In this document: piece by piece, positions 43,067-54,300 of the stretch
Layout of the letters: the number at the start of each line of letters is the position of its first letter
How positions within the stretch are numbered: the first letter of the stretch is position 1
DNA from: Hanleya hanleyi
Taxonomy: Eukaryota; Mollusca; Polyplacophora; Lepidopleurida; Hanleyidae
Direction: 5' to 3'
Length of the DNA: 64,000 nt
NCBI GenBank assembly: GCA_036873755.1
Contig: JAVTVY010016153.1
Location: 1-64,000, forward strand
Notes under the pieces: model-generated
Seen by the model: only the letters and a program-made list of their open reading frames with translations
Database searches by the model: none
What the model was told of the DNA's origin: nothing
Made by a program: the position numbers and the translations under genes

Positions 43067-44170
43067 GTGTGGGTGGTAGTACATTGTAGCTTTCGCTGGC
43101 CGCTGTGTGTGGTAGTAGCATCATTGGCCACTGTGTGGGTGGTAGTAGCCTTCACTGGCCACTGTGTGTGGTAGTAGCCTTCACTGGTCGCTGTGTGTGG
43201 TAGTAGCCTTCACTGGTCGCTGTTTGTGGGAGCAGCCTTCACTGGCCACTGTGTGTGGTAGTAGCCTTCACTGGTCACTGTGTGTGGTAGTAGCCTTCAC
43301 TGGCCACTGTGTGTGGTAGTAGCCTTCACTGGCCACTGTGTGGGTGGTAGTAGCCTTCACTGGCCACTGTGTGTGGTAGTAGCCTTCACTGGTCGCTGTG
43401 TGTGGTAGTAGCCTTCACTGGTCGCTGTTTGTGGGAGCAGCCTTCACTGGCCACTGTGTGTGGTAGTAGCCTTCACTGGTCGCTGTGTGTGGTAGTAGCC
43501 TTCACTGTCCACTGTGTGTGGTAGTAGCCTTCACTGGCCACTGTGTGGGTGGTAGTAGCCTTCACTGGCCACTGTGTGGGCAGTAGTAGCCTTTACTGGC
43601 CGCTGCATGGTGGTAGTAGCCTTCACTGGCCTTTGCGTGGTGGTAGTAGACTTCACTGGCCACTGCGTGTGGTGGTAGCCTTCACAGGCCGCTGTGTGGG
43701 TGGTGGTAGCCTTCACTGGCTGCTGTGTGTGGTCGTAGTAGCCTTCATTGGCCACCGAGTTGATCTTTGATCTTAAAATAATTTGACCTGCCTCTTCGCA
43801 GTCACATGGTGAACATTTCTATGAACTGTGAGAATCAGCTTACTCAAAATATGATTTTTCATGTTCTTGAGGTTTGACCTATTGACCCAGTAGGCTTCTT
43901 CTGGTCAACCAGGGAGTAATCCCGAGATTTTTGGGAGACACCGCTAGTATTTGATGTCGTAATTGTTCCAAGTAAATTTGATGTTGTGGTTGATGCTGCA
44001 AACAAACCTCAGAATCTCAAATGTCATTGACTTGCAAATAATGGCAAATCAAATGTGAAAGAATAACTGCGCCATCTTGTTCTTGGCAGCTAGCGCACCA
44101 CATGCCATTTTACAACAGTTCTATTTGACTGTGATATTTATTGGCATTTCGAAACACTTTGGAATGAGGT

Positions 44171-44459
44171 CAGGGTTAGATGCAGGATTTTCGCCAAAGT
44201 CCTTGTTTGAAAAAAGCTTTGTCGTTATTTGAAAAAACTAATTTTGCAAAATGGCTAATATCGCTTAATTGGTGTTGAACATGCCAAAACATTGTCAGTT
44301 TGTGTTCTTTGAGTGTTTTACACAAACTACTGTGCCTTTTGCCCCTGATAATCTATGAGTTTTCTAAAATAAAGTCATTTGATTTTGTGGAAAAATGGTC
44401 ATTTGATTTTATAGTTGTGTCCTTTTTAAGGACGCTGTGAGACCCTGTATCTAACTCTG
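44171..44459. mobile_element. 289-bp MITE with 5-bp target-site duplication
   Basis: Left end CAGGGTTAGATGCAGG, right end CCTGTATCTAACTCTG (inverted). It is flanked by GAGGT at 44,166-44,170 and 44,460-44,464. A relative in the opposite orientation lies at 62,527-62,847 and shares the GTCCTTTTTAAGGACGCTGT palindrome and repeated CATTTGATTTT. Confidence 0.85.
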
Positions 44460-44464
44460 GAGGT

Positions 44465-45755
44465 AATCTGCCAGAAAACAGTTCGAGCAGCCTCCCCCAG
44501 GGTGCTTTGCACTGTTCGGAAAAGTTCCAGGATCCACCATATTACATACTCGAGGTTGAAAAGACGTATGCCAAATATGCCAGCACAGTGATCCTCATAA
44601 ATGATTTGGGATTCCTCGCCATGTTAATGATGTTGCAGGGTTTGTTTTAAGGAAAAACAAATATTATTAGGGCATGAGAAGTTGGGCGCCTATACTGGTA
44701 TCAATACCTTCCTGGTTTACTCCCTTGCAACATCAACAACATACCTGTGAACTTTCAAGAAGATCATTGAAGTGTAAGTTTAGTTAACTCAAGCTATTGT
44801 CTGAAAAAGCTTTTAAAAGCACTACACTACAGAAGGACATGTAAAACCATAATGAAACACGAGTAAAGTCAGTGTGACATAAAGAGATTTTTTAAATTTG
44901 CAAGTCAAATTACTGAAGAGATTAATGTGAAGTATGTATTGCCTTATACAGAATCAGCTATAATATGCTGGTGTTTACATTCATCATTTTACATTCATCA
45001 TTCAATGCAAAGCATATTTTTCAATGCTGTCTGTAAATACGGGATGGAGTCTGACTAAATGTTATCAGTGTAATTAAAGTGCTCACAAGGCATACATTTA
45101 CAGATAAATCATGGCGATGAAGCAATGCAGCTTTTCACTTGAAATGTAGCCTACTATTCTCTTTAATCACAAAATAAGTACGGATTTGCACACATCTCCT
45201 GTAATTCTCTGGTGATTATTCCTAAAATAAGTATATGAGAGCCTTTATTATCAATAAATACTAACTAATCATGATAATTAACTGGTCATATAAACAATCA
45301 TGTCAGTCCACAGTAAAACGTATCAAGAAAAGGCAGAGTGTTTTAGGCTCTCATGGCTTTAGTTATCCCTATTTAATGTCAGAAATATTTAAGATTATTC
45401 ACCTAAAACTGTTCATGCACATAAGCAAACACTGAGGTGCCATAACTCTGCTCAGAGCTGACAGGTTTTGTACAGTGTTTTAGGCTCTCATGGCTTTCGT
45501 TATCCTTATTTAACATGTTTAATGTCAGAAATATTTAAGATTATTCACCTACATGTAAAACTGTTCATGTACAGAAGCAAACGCTGATGAGATGCCATAA
45601 CTCTGCTCAGAGCTGACAGGTTTGTACATGTACATGTATGTTATGACCAGTAGTTAACGTTGTTCATGTCTGTCAGCATGGTCAGGTCATCCTCAATGAA
45701 GTACTGTATTCCCCAGGTCTATGATCAATTTAGACTGAATGAAATAAATTTCTAG
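44465..45755. other. Unassigned DNA with a ~140-bp duplication
   Basis: At 45,339-45,471 and 45,473-45,626 a block with GTTTTAGGCTCTCATGGCTT and CCATAACTCTGCTCAGAGCT occurs twice in tandem. The remainder has no recognised feature; no CYP51 C-terminal exon was found. Confidence 0.55.
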
Positions 45756-46232
45756 CTTCACAGGCACGGCCACGTTAGTTTATTAGCATGTTGAGGGGCG
45801 CGTCAACCCTTCACAGGCACGGCCACGTTAGTTTATTAGCATGTTGAGGGGCGCGTCAACCCTTCACAGGCACGGCCACGTTAGTTTATTAGCATGTTGA
45901 GGGGCGCGTCAACCCTTCACAGGCACGGCCACGTTAGTTTATTAGCATGTTGAGGGGCGTGTCAACCCTTCACAGGCACGGCCACGTTAGTTTATTAGCA
46001 TGTTGAGGGGCGTGTCAACCCTTCACAGGCACGGCCACGTTAGTTTATTAGCATGTTGAGGGGCGCGTCAACCCTTCACAGGCACGGCCACGTTAGTTTA
46101 TTAGCATGTTGAGGGGCGTGTCAACCCTTCACAGGCACGGCCACGTTAGTTTATTAGCATGTTGAGGGGCGTGTCAACCCTTCACAGGCACGGCCACGTT
46201 AGTTTATTAGCATGTTGAGGGGCGCGTCAACC
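45756..46232. repeat. 53-bp tandem repeat, exactly nine copies
   Basis: 477 bp = 9 x 53. The unit begins CTTCACAGGCACGGCCACGT and ends GGGGCG(C/T)GTCAACC. Copies are identical except for C/T at one CpG (GCGCG or GCGTG). Confidence 0.97.
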
Positions 46233-47403
46233 CCTTGTATTGCATGCAGCAAAAAAAAAAAATAACATACATTTTTATTTTTCCATTTTTACACATTTCT
46301 CTCTGAAAGTTTCGCCAAAATAATGATAGACATTGAGTCAGTGTTTTGTTTTGATTTGAAGGAAATAGTAATATTGAAGGCTGACCCAAATAACATTTCA
46401 TGCTACATGTAATTGTATTTAACTACTGCCCCTACATGGATCGAATTAGAAAATTTGTGATGACCTGCTATTTCTTTCATCAAAAAAAAATCGCAGGTCA
46501 AATCTAACATCACCTGCTATTTATGAAGTTGGACAGCTATTTTTTTTTATATGTGTAAATTCACCAATAATCAAGTACCTGGCCTATTGGCGTGGCCTCC
46601 ACTGTTGACTGGCCCTTTTCTCTAAGGATAGAATTAGAACACATATAAGGGAAGTGGGAAGAGGTGCCGACATACTGACTGCGTCACACGACTTCACAGA
46701 CCTTTCCAAGACCTCTGCCCTTTTGTGAGATTCACCGTTGGCGTGTGTAACAACCGCATCTTTCTTCACATTTGGAGTACCATAAACCCACGTCTGTTGA
46801 TAGTTTCTTAGCGTTTTTATTCTGTCCTCGTATTTTTTACATAGCGCTAACAGTTAACTACGACTTGCTGTCCATTGCGCTTTTCATACTGTAAAATCTC
46901 AATCCAGTTGCATTTCCACGACTTCAGCGTTGACAGTTGGACAGTTTTTTGCGACATATTCTTCGCAAGCCGTCAAGAAGCTGGAAGTGATCTCCCAAGG
47001 GAGATAATTACATCAAGGAATTAAGCAAGGGAAATATAACTGTAATGCCAGTACGCAGCCAGAAGTTGAAGAGGCATCGTGCTTCGTTCGTACTTTCAGT
47101 TTTACACCCGCATTTAGTGGCGTATTTGTTCGATGATATCGCCCATGAATAATTCAATTTACATTGTGTGAAATGGAAACAAAATTATATACAGTTAGGA
47201 ATGGCCAGGAAAATTATGGCCTGCTACTTTCGGTCGAGATTTTTTCTTTTAGCAGGTCATTTTTTACATTGCCTGCTTTGTCAAAATTTTGGCCAGCTTT
47301 TAGCCAATAGCAGGCTGCCATTTCGAACGCTGCCCTATGTGCGAGGGCAGATGAATACACATGTATTTGGTCTGTGCGAAAGAAGAAAAAAATATAACAG
47401 CTT
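46233..47403. other. Unassigned DNA
   Basis: Contains repeated ACCTGCTATTT / AGCAGGTCA words at both ends (46,460-46,530 and 47,218-47,330) in opposite orientation, hinting at a degraded inverted-repeat element. ORFs here show no recognisable domain. Confidence 0.4.
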
Positions 47404-48307
47404 CAGGCCTCGAAATTTGGCGCGAACGAAACGATCGTTCGCGTGTCGGTTACGCAAATCAGAAATGGCCAGAACGAAAAATCGGTTACGTGAATGCGCT
47501 TCTTGGACATATGTTCTGGTACCAGAAGTCCCAACCTCTTCTCTGTCTGTCTATTGTGCAAACTTTAAACACATGACGTGTGTCTTTCAGCATGTTTTAA
47601 AAGCGAAACTAAGTCGCAAACTCGGCCCTGTCTGTATTGAATTTGTAGACAACCACGTGGCAGGTGTCTGTCTGTCAGCTTGCACAGACTGTTTTGTCTA
47701 TCCTGGGTTCAGGGCCGGCATACTATTATGTGATAAACCAATAGCGGCCAGGAAACAGCTTTATCAAACTTGTACGAGTTGAAAGGGTTACCCCCAAGCC
47801 TTCTCGCTCCAAGGTTGTTGCTCCGTGAGGCGCTCTTCACAGAGCTAGCAGCAGAGGTGGCATGAGGAGCTCCTCGTGGAGGAATTATCTCGGAGCGCGG
47901 AGCTTGCGGTTAACACTCGTTGTCACTTCCGCCATCTCTAAATTTGCAGGCGGCGTGTTCAACCTCTCTTTTTCAATCAGGATTTCAATGGAATCACAAG
48001 GAAATGGCGAATGAATTATACAGCCAGAGTCACAACAGCCAACCATGAATGGTGGGAGCGATTTACGTGTACAATCCCATTCCCGTATGTTAACTCATTT
48101 GTCTGTTCAGTCGCTGCCCACGTGCTGTGGACAGTCTTTTTTTTCACTCGTTGACGGTACACTGTTGTAATGGGTAATTACGTAACCGTTTTGCGAAACC
48201 AATTGGTTACGTAAAAATTAACATCGTAACCGAACAATAGGTTATGCAAGCCAAATTTACCGTAACCGATTTTTCGGTTACGTCAATGAACCAATTTTCG
48301 AGGCCTG
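47404..48307. mobile_element. 904-bp TIR element with 5-bp target-site duplication
   Basis: Ends CAGGCCTCGAAA...TTTCGAGGCCTG, flanked by AGCTT at 47,399-47,403 and 48,308-48,312. Near both ends the word CGGTTACG(T/C) recurs in both orientations. The interior is GC-rich around 47,830-47,920. No transposase recognised. Same design as the CAGGG elements at 6.2 and 9.8 kb. Confidence 0.85.
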
Positions 48308-48312
48308 AGCTT

Positions 48313-49200
48313 GGTTACCCTGTAAAATAAGGGCTGAGATAAATAATTTTTTTGTAGGCTTCTGGAATAAAACTAGATAAATCAGTTTCAAAAATTTGGT
48401 AGCTGTATCAAACATGATTCTTCAGATATAACTGATTACATTCAAACATGCACACAAGTCTTATTGCACCTGAAAATGGGCATAACTTTGTAAAACAATG
48501 GCCAGGACCATTAATTTTTTGTACGCTTCTAGAATACAATTAGATAAATGAGTTTACAAAATTTTATAGCTGTGCCGAACACAGATCTGCAGATACAACT
48601 GGTTACATTCAACCATACATACAAAAATCTGAGATTATTACATCCGAAAAGTGGCACAACTTTATAAATGTGGGCGGAGACCAATAATTGTTGTAAGCAC
48701 TAGAATATTAGATAAAAAGTTTCCTCATAATTAGGTACATACAGTGTATAGCTGTACCAAACACATTTAATCAGATATAACTGATACATCAAGCATATCA
48801 CAAAATCAGAGATTATCACAACTGAAAAGGGGCAAAACTTCGTAAACTAAGGGCAGATGCGACTATTTTTTCATAAGCTTCTAGAATATAACTAGATAAA
48901 AAAGTTTCCAAAATGTACCTGTAATCTGTAACAGACACAGTTCTGCAGATACAACTGGTTATATTCAAGCATGTATCACAAAATCATAAATACATTCGAA
49001 AAGGGACATAACTCTGTAAAATATGGGCCGACGGGAGTCATTTTCGATAGGCGTCCGATATATAACTAGATAAATAAGTTTTTGAAATCTAGTAGCTGTT
49101 CTGCATAACATATGGTTATGAACGGACGTACCAACCTATGAATGGACATACGAGACAACCATCATGACCATAACCGGAGGTCAAAATAGCCAAGGGGTAA
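48313..49200. repeat. Pearl/HINE-like repeat, copy 5 (~165-bp units)
   Basis: Units with CTTCTAGAATA, GTAGCTGT, CTGCAGATA and GGGCATAACT, related to copy 1 (4,770-5,404). The tail has diverged ACGG/GGACGT words and ends CAAGGGGTAATA near 49,200. The 904-bp TIR element abuts its left side. Confidence 0.7.
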
Positions 49201-49834
49201 TATAAATACATGAATATATATCAGTCTTACAGTGAGGGACTGGCATTTTATGACACTGCAGGAAAATCTTTTCTTCCAAGGGGCCCTTTGTGTCTGAAGC
49301 ACTTTGAATGATTTGATTAGACCCTTTTTTCACGAAATACATGTAGCACATGCTACGGATTTCAATTTTATAATCAAAATCGACCATAGAGGTCCATGGC
49401 CCCCGCAGCAGCAGTGCCAGTTATGGTGGATGTGGTCGATTTTTTGTGATCGATGATATCTCATATCATTGATGAAGAGTATGATTTGAAAATGGAGATA
49501 TCGCTGATGAGCGATGCACCCCACAGCGGTGAGGTAGTGGTTGCATTTAAATATTTTAAGGTGTTGACAGTCAAGTTATACACTATAAGTAGTACTGCTG
49601 GTGCGGGGAACACTACATTTATTTGTGTTTTGTAAGATCAGTCCAATAAAAGAGCAATGTGAGTGATTATGGTAGTCAGATTGGGTTATGCAGTTGGGTG
49701 ACAACAATCATAAGAAATCATGAAGGTCAGGAAAAAAAGAACGATAAAATTGCATAGCGAGAAGCGAGCACTGAGCGTGGTGGAAGACGTATGCTTGGGA
49801 AGATGTGACATACGACATGTATCAATCCAACTGC
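49201..49834. other. Unassigned DNA
   Basis: No conserved exon. A short inverted pair (TCGATTTT near 49,436; AAAATCGA near 49,376) is present but weak. Confidence 0.35.
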
Positions 49835-50697
49835 TTATAATCCAATATGGCTGATGGCGGCCATATTAGATTATGCACATTGTTGAAAAACAATCCCAAC
49901 CGTCCTCTCACTGATGTCAAGGCACTCCCCAAGTTTGGAGTAGATCAGTTGAATCGTACTGCAGTTATTGTCCGGACAAGAGCAAACTGCTTAAAATCCA
50001 ATGAAATCCAGTATGGCCGATGGTGGCCATATTGGATTAGGCACGTCCTTGAAAAACAATCCCAATCCTCCTCTCAACAATGTCAAGGCACTCCCCAGGT
50101 ATGAAGTAGATCGTCTGAATCGTTCGAGTTATTGTCCGGACAAGATCCAACTGCTTATAATCCAATATGGGTGATGGCGGCCATATTAGATTACGCACAT
50201 TGCTGGAAAACAATCCCAACCGTCCTCTCACCAATGTCAAGGCACACCCCAAGTTTGAAGTTGATCGGTTAAATCGTTCACGAGTTATTGTCCGGACAAG
50301 AAAATATAAGATCCAACTGCTTATAATCCAATATGGCTGACGGCGGCCATATTAGATTACGCACATTGCTGAAAAACAATCCCAACCGTCCTCTCACCAA
50401 TGTCAAGGCGCTCCCCAAGTTTGAAGTAGATCAGTTGAATCGTACTCCAGTTATTGTCCGGACAAGATCCAACTGCTTATAATCCAATATGGCTGACGGC
50501 GGCCATATTAGATTACGCACATTGCTGGAAAACAATCCCAACCGTCCTCTCGCCAATGTCAAGGCACACCCCAAGTTTGAAGTTGATCGGTAATCGTTCA
50601 CGAGTTATTGTCCGGACAAGAAAATCTCACGGAATTACGGACACCAGTGTTTCTAAGTCCCCCCCCCTACTAAGTAGCGGGGGACAAAAAAGGGTGT
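49835..50697. repeat. Pearl/HINE-like repeat, copy 6: five ~160-bp units, hairpin end
   Basis: TTATAATCCAATATGGCTGA-type blocks recur near 49,838, 50,002, 50,157, 50,325 and 50,479, each with AAAACAATCCCAACCGTCCT and TTATTGTCCGGACAAGA. The copy ends CCCCCCCCTACTAAGTAGCG and GGGGGACAAAAAA, a hairpin plus A-rich terminus like copy 3. Confidence 0.75.
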
Positions 50698-51240
50698 AAC
50701 TCCAAAAAATATGGGACAAGATGACTAATTGTATTGTAGGCATCTAGAAGACAACTAGATAAAAAGTTTCTAAATTTAGTAGCTGTACCGAACACAGATA
50801 TAGCTTGTACATTCAACCATATATCACAAAATTCAGAGATTATTAAATCTGGAAAGAGGTATAACTACATAAAATATGGGCTGAGAGAACTAATTTTTTT
50901 GTAGGCATCTTGAAGACAACTAGATGAAAAGTTTCCTCATGATTTGGTAGCTGTTGAAAAAAAACAACAAATAATTTGAAACAACTGGTTACATTCAAGC
51001 AAATATCACAAAATCAGAGATTATTGCACCGAAAAGGGATATAACTCTGTAAAGCAAGGGCTGAGGCGAATAATTCTTTGTTGGCTTCTAGAATACAAGT
51101 TTCCAAAATGTAGTAGCTGTATCAAACACAGTTCTTCAGATATAGTTGATTATATTCAAGCATACATCACAAAATCAGAAATTAATACATCTGTAAAGGA
51201 GCACTCCGTAAAATATGAGCCGAGGCGTCAGATTTATAAC
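50698..51240. repeat. Pearl/HINE-like repeat, copy 7, abutting a CYP51 exon
   Basis: Same unit family as copies 1 and 5 (CTAGAATACAA, GTAGCTGTA, GATATAGTTGATTA). It begins directly after the copy-6 terminus and extends to within ~26 bp of the donor of the last recognisable CYP51 exon (51,266). No tail is visible. Confidence 0.65.
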
Positions 51241-51265
51241 TAGATAATTCCAAAATGCTACTCAC

Positions 51266-51395
51266 TTGCAAGTGTTTGTTTTGGGCGATAAAGAAGCCAA
51301 GCCAGGCACTGGTTGTGGACGAGGTGTGTTGCCCTGCTAACAAGAGACCAATCAGCATGCCTGCAATCTCATCATCCGTCAATTTATCACCACTT
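51266..51395 (-). CDS. CYP51: CYP51 exon f (I-helix; last exon found)
   Basis: 130 nt. Acceptor TTGTTTTGTAG|AAGTGG; donor TTGCAA|GTGAGT. Encodes [20 protein letters not shown] + [20 protein letters not shown] + HLQ. It contains the AGQHTS oxygen-activation motif. It ends in phase 0, so coding must continue. A dispersed repeat begins about 26 bp downstream. Confidence 0.97.
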
Positions 51396-54300
51396 CTACA
51401 AAACAATCATACACATAGGAGGTCATCAATGAGAGTGGATTTACTCTGTACCGTATCACTGGTTAAATTACTGACCTACTGATCGTCCACACCCTTGTTG
51501 GCAAAGATATACTTCAAAATCTTAACCAGATGTTTGACATTGTGTAACAGATCATGACAACAACCCCAGGCAGAGTACAGATTATACCTGCATATGATAG
51601 GAAATCTAAAAAGTGACCAAAATTTATATATTTACTGATAATGAGGGTTTTTTCAGTGGCCTTTGATCTGAAAGCCATGAAATAATGTGGAACACTGCTT
51701 GAAAATAACATTTTCAGTGAGTCGCCATTCGGCGAGTAAAGGCAAAAATTTAGTCCCCACAAATATTGCAAAGCAAGCAAATATTGCATTTACTCACAGA
51801 GGAATAGTCTGAATTGTGCAAAAGAGTTATCTCCCATGTCATAGTGCCAGTCCGTTACCATGCTAAAGCCAATCATGTGGATTTCACACAGAAAATTAAT
51901 TAAGTGGTTTTAACTTTTTAAAGAGGTGGTAGCGTCATTTAGCAAATATTCAGCAAATAACATTTCGATAAAAGTTGAGACCAACTATGGTGAACATTTT
52001 TCTGCGACCTCAATTTTTAAAATCACGGGCATTGAAATCACATTTCTGACATTGTCTGAAAAACATGACATCACCTGCACTTACAGTACCTGAGATGACG
52101 TCGCAAAATGCGCATCGGCATTCTGAACGTGATGCTTTGCAACATCATAAAACTGTTATCATACTATGATGGCTTCTAACATGACGTCATGAACACCAGG
52201 TCATGTTATTCGACACCATCTCAGTCATTTCCCATCTTGTTTGATAGACTGAATTGAAGAATCTAACAATATTGGTCCCTATACAAAATTCAAGACTTCG
52301 AGACTCAGACTTGAAAAGCCTTTGGAAAATGTTGCAGGTATCATGATGTTCAGTTTACCCAAACAATTAAAATCACGCTACTACCTCTTTAACATGGGCT
52401 GATTGTTCTAACAGCAGTGAAGCCTTTTCTCTTTCTCAAAATCATCTTTGAAATAGGTCTGAAGCCTGACGACGTTTTATCTCACTTCTATCCCTTGATG
52501 CAATGCAGGCCCCCAACATCCATGACAATTAAATGGCAGGTTGGGATCGTAATACAATTCAATTAGCCTGCCACCTCCCTCCTGTAACGCGACATCAATT
52601 AATTGCCAGCGCGAGGTCCCTGGACTGGCACAGCAGGATATTGTTGTCGGTAGAGGGCAGAAATAGGTTTCAATGCCTAGGATTAAATCGATTAAGACCG
52701 CGATCTAAGTCCACTAGTCAAATTATTTCTTCAATTCCTCTCTCTAAATGGTTCTAAACCGCAGAATAAATCGATTTAGACCTAAGAATAAATCCTGGAG
52801 TTCATTTCTGAAAATCAATTTTATTTAATCTGCGGTCTTGATCCTTCTAGTCTGAGGTATAAAATGTTCACGTCTTGGGCTTTAGTCCACCAATAAAAAT
52901 CGTGTTTCTAGTCCAATGTTTTCTCTATCCAGTTAAACATCAGACTAGAAACTCGGCTTTGATTGGCAGACTAAAGCTTAGGACTTGAAAGTTATATACC
53001 TCGGACAAGAAGGATCAAGACCGCGAATTAAATCAAATTCAGTTCCACAAATGAACTCCGGCATTTAATCTTATGCCTAAATTTTTTTACCGAGGAATTA
53101 AAGCAGTAACTGGTGGAGTTAGACCGAGGTCTAAATCGATTTAATACTAGGTTTTGAACTTGAAACCGATTTCTGTCCCCTACCAAATGCTTTAATTTCT
53201 TGTAACGGGTTACAGATTGGACGTCACGCCTTGCAGCACATGTGCTGTGCGTTGACAATTTAATCAGTTTTGTGTTACTTAAGCGATGTTAGAAATTATC
53301 TCCTATCATACAAATGAATGAATGCACAATACATCACGTGACTGAAAAAGATATAATACATCATCAGGGCTCAGGTCCATTATGCAGTCTAAAAACATGC
53401 ATGCATTATGCAGCATCTTCGAACATGCAGCGAAAGGAAAGTAGACTCCAATCCGTGATAACATTCTTGATGTAACTCTATGCATTACTGATGGCCGACA
53501 CTATTCAGCAGAAATCACCCTATGAAAGTTTCCCCCAGCGGAAGTCTGACCGTCTTCCATTTCCAGCGCAAATTCGGTCGCCGATCACTAACAAATAAAA
53601 CTTGTTTGCTGGCCTTAGCTCACATCGGCTATTAAACATGTCAGATACCATTAATTTACTTGCCACATTACTTTCAAATAATGGCAACAGACCTTGATTT
53701 CTCCTCGTCATCTTGGCGACTTCTTGAAGATTTTGCTCGTCATTTTCTATTTTTTCGTTGCCAATGGCGAATAGGCGACCATATAGTTCTAGCACTGTGG
53801 AAGATGGCATGTACTTGTTCATGGACTAGGTGAAACTCTTTTCACAATGGTCATTGAGAATAGATGCCAGCTTACTTGTAGGTGGAGTCCAACAGGGTCT
53901 GCAGCATGTCGTCTTCTATATCACCAGAATTACGCCTTTTCTGGATCACATCGTAGAATATCTTCTTCACCTCCACATGTGCCTTGTCTCGCTTCCTGTT
54001 TGTTAGCAAAAGATGAAAAAAACGTATAACTAGTGTATGAACAAGTAAATATACACAAGCTGTACCGGAACAGAGTTAATGAAGACATTTTTGGTTCTCC
54101 AATCATCACTTCAGGCCAAATAAAACGTTTCTTCTTTCTCCATTTAGTACACTCGTCATTCAATAACTATGGGCAACCAGGTTTTTTTTCGGGGAAAATG
54201 CAGCAGTTTATCTTCCCTGTTCAAAACATGGGTCATCAACTTTGGATTTCTCTGACATATGTACCACAACACCAGTTGAAATTGTGTTATTATATAGGTC

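Larger units (their letters stand above)
33455..43757. repeat. ~31-bp satellite array (10.3 kb) with a ~4.4-kb higher-order duplication
   Basis: The unit is roughly TAGTAGCCTTCACTGGCCAC + TGTGTGGATGG, with 27-31-bp variants. From about 34.5 to 38.9 kb the pattern is repeated near-identically about 4,395 bp further right (offset ~4,515 in the first part, ~4,395 later). A few differences are visible, such as positions 37,622/42,017 and 37,717/42,112. Fold-back inserts are carried in both copies. All ORFs in it (FTGHCV-type translations) are repeat translations. The tail (43,360-43,789) is a third partial copy of the 37,850-38,340 block. Confidence 0.97.

Noticed and set aside
33455..43757. Many 60-93-residue ORFs on both strands (FTGHCV-, KATTT-type)
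   Set aside because: They are translations of a ~31-bp satellite in frames without stops and repeat exactly at the 4,395-bp offset.
33455..43757. Regular repeats that could suggest a CRISPR array
   Set aside because: Units are contiguous without unique spacers, vary in length, and the sequence is eukaryotic.
45640..45720. Possible CYP51 C-terminal exon (minus-strand FIEDDLTMLTDMNN)
   Set aside because: The residues do not match the ExxR-helix region and no conserved KETLRLRPP-type sequence follows.
47168..47782. 204-codon plus-strand ORF
   Set aside because: It crosses the left end of a TIR element and shows no domain or splice-supported coding signal.
53520..53822. 100-codon minus-strand ORF
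   Set aside because: No recognisable domain; CYP51 exons d and e join in phase and exon e joins exon f without it.
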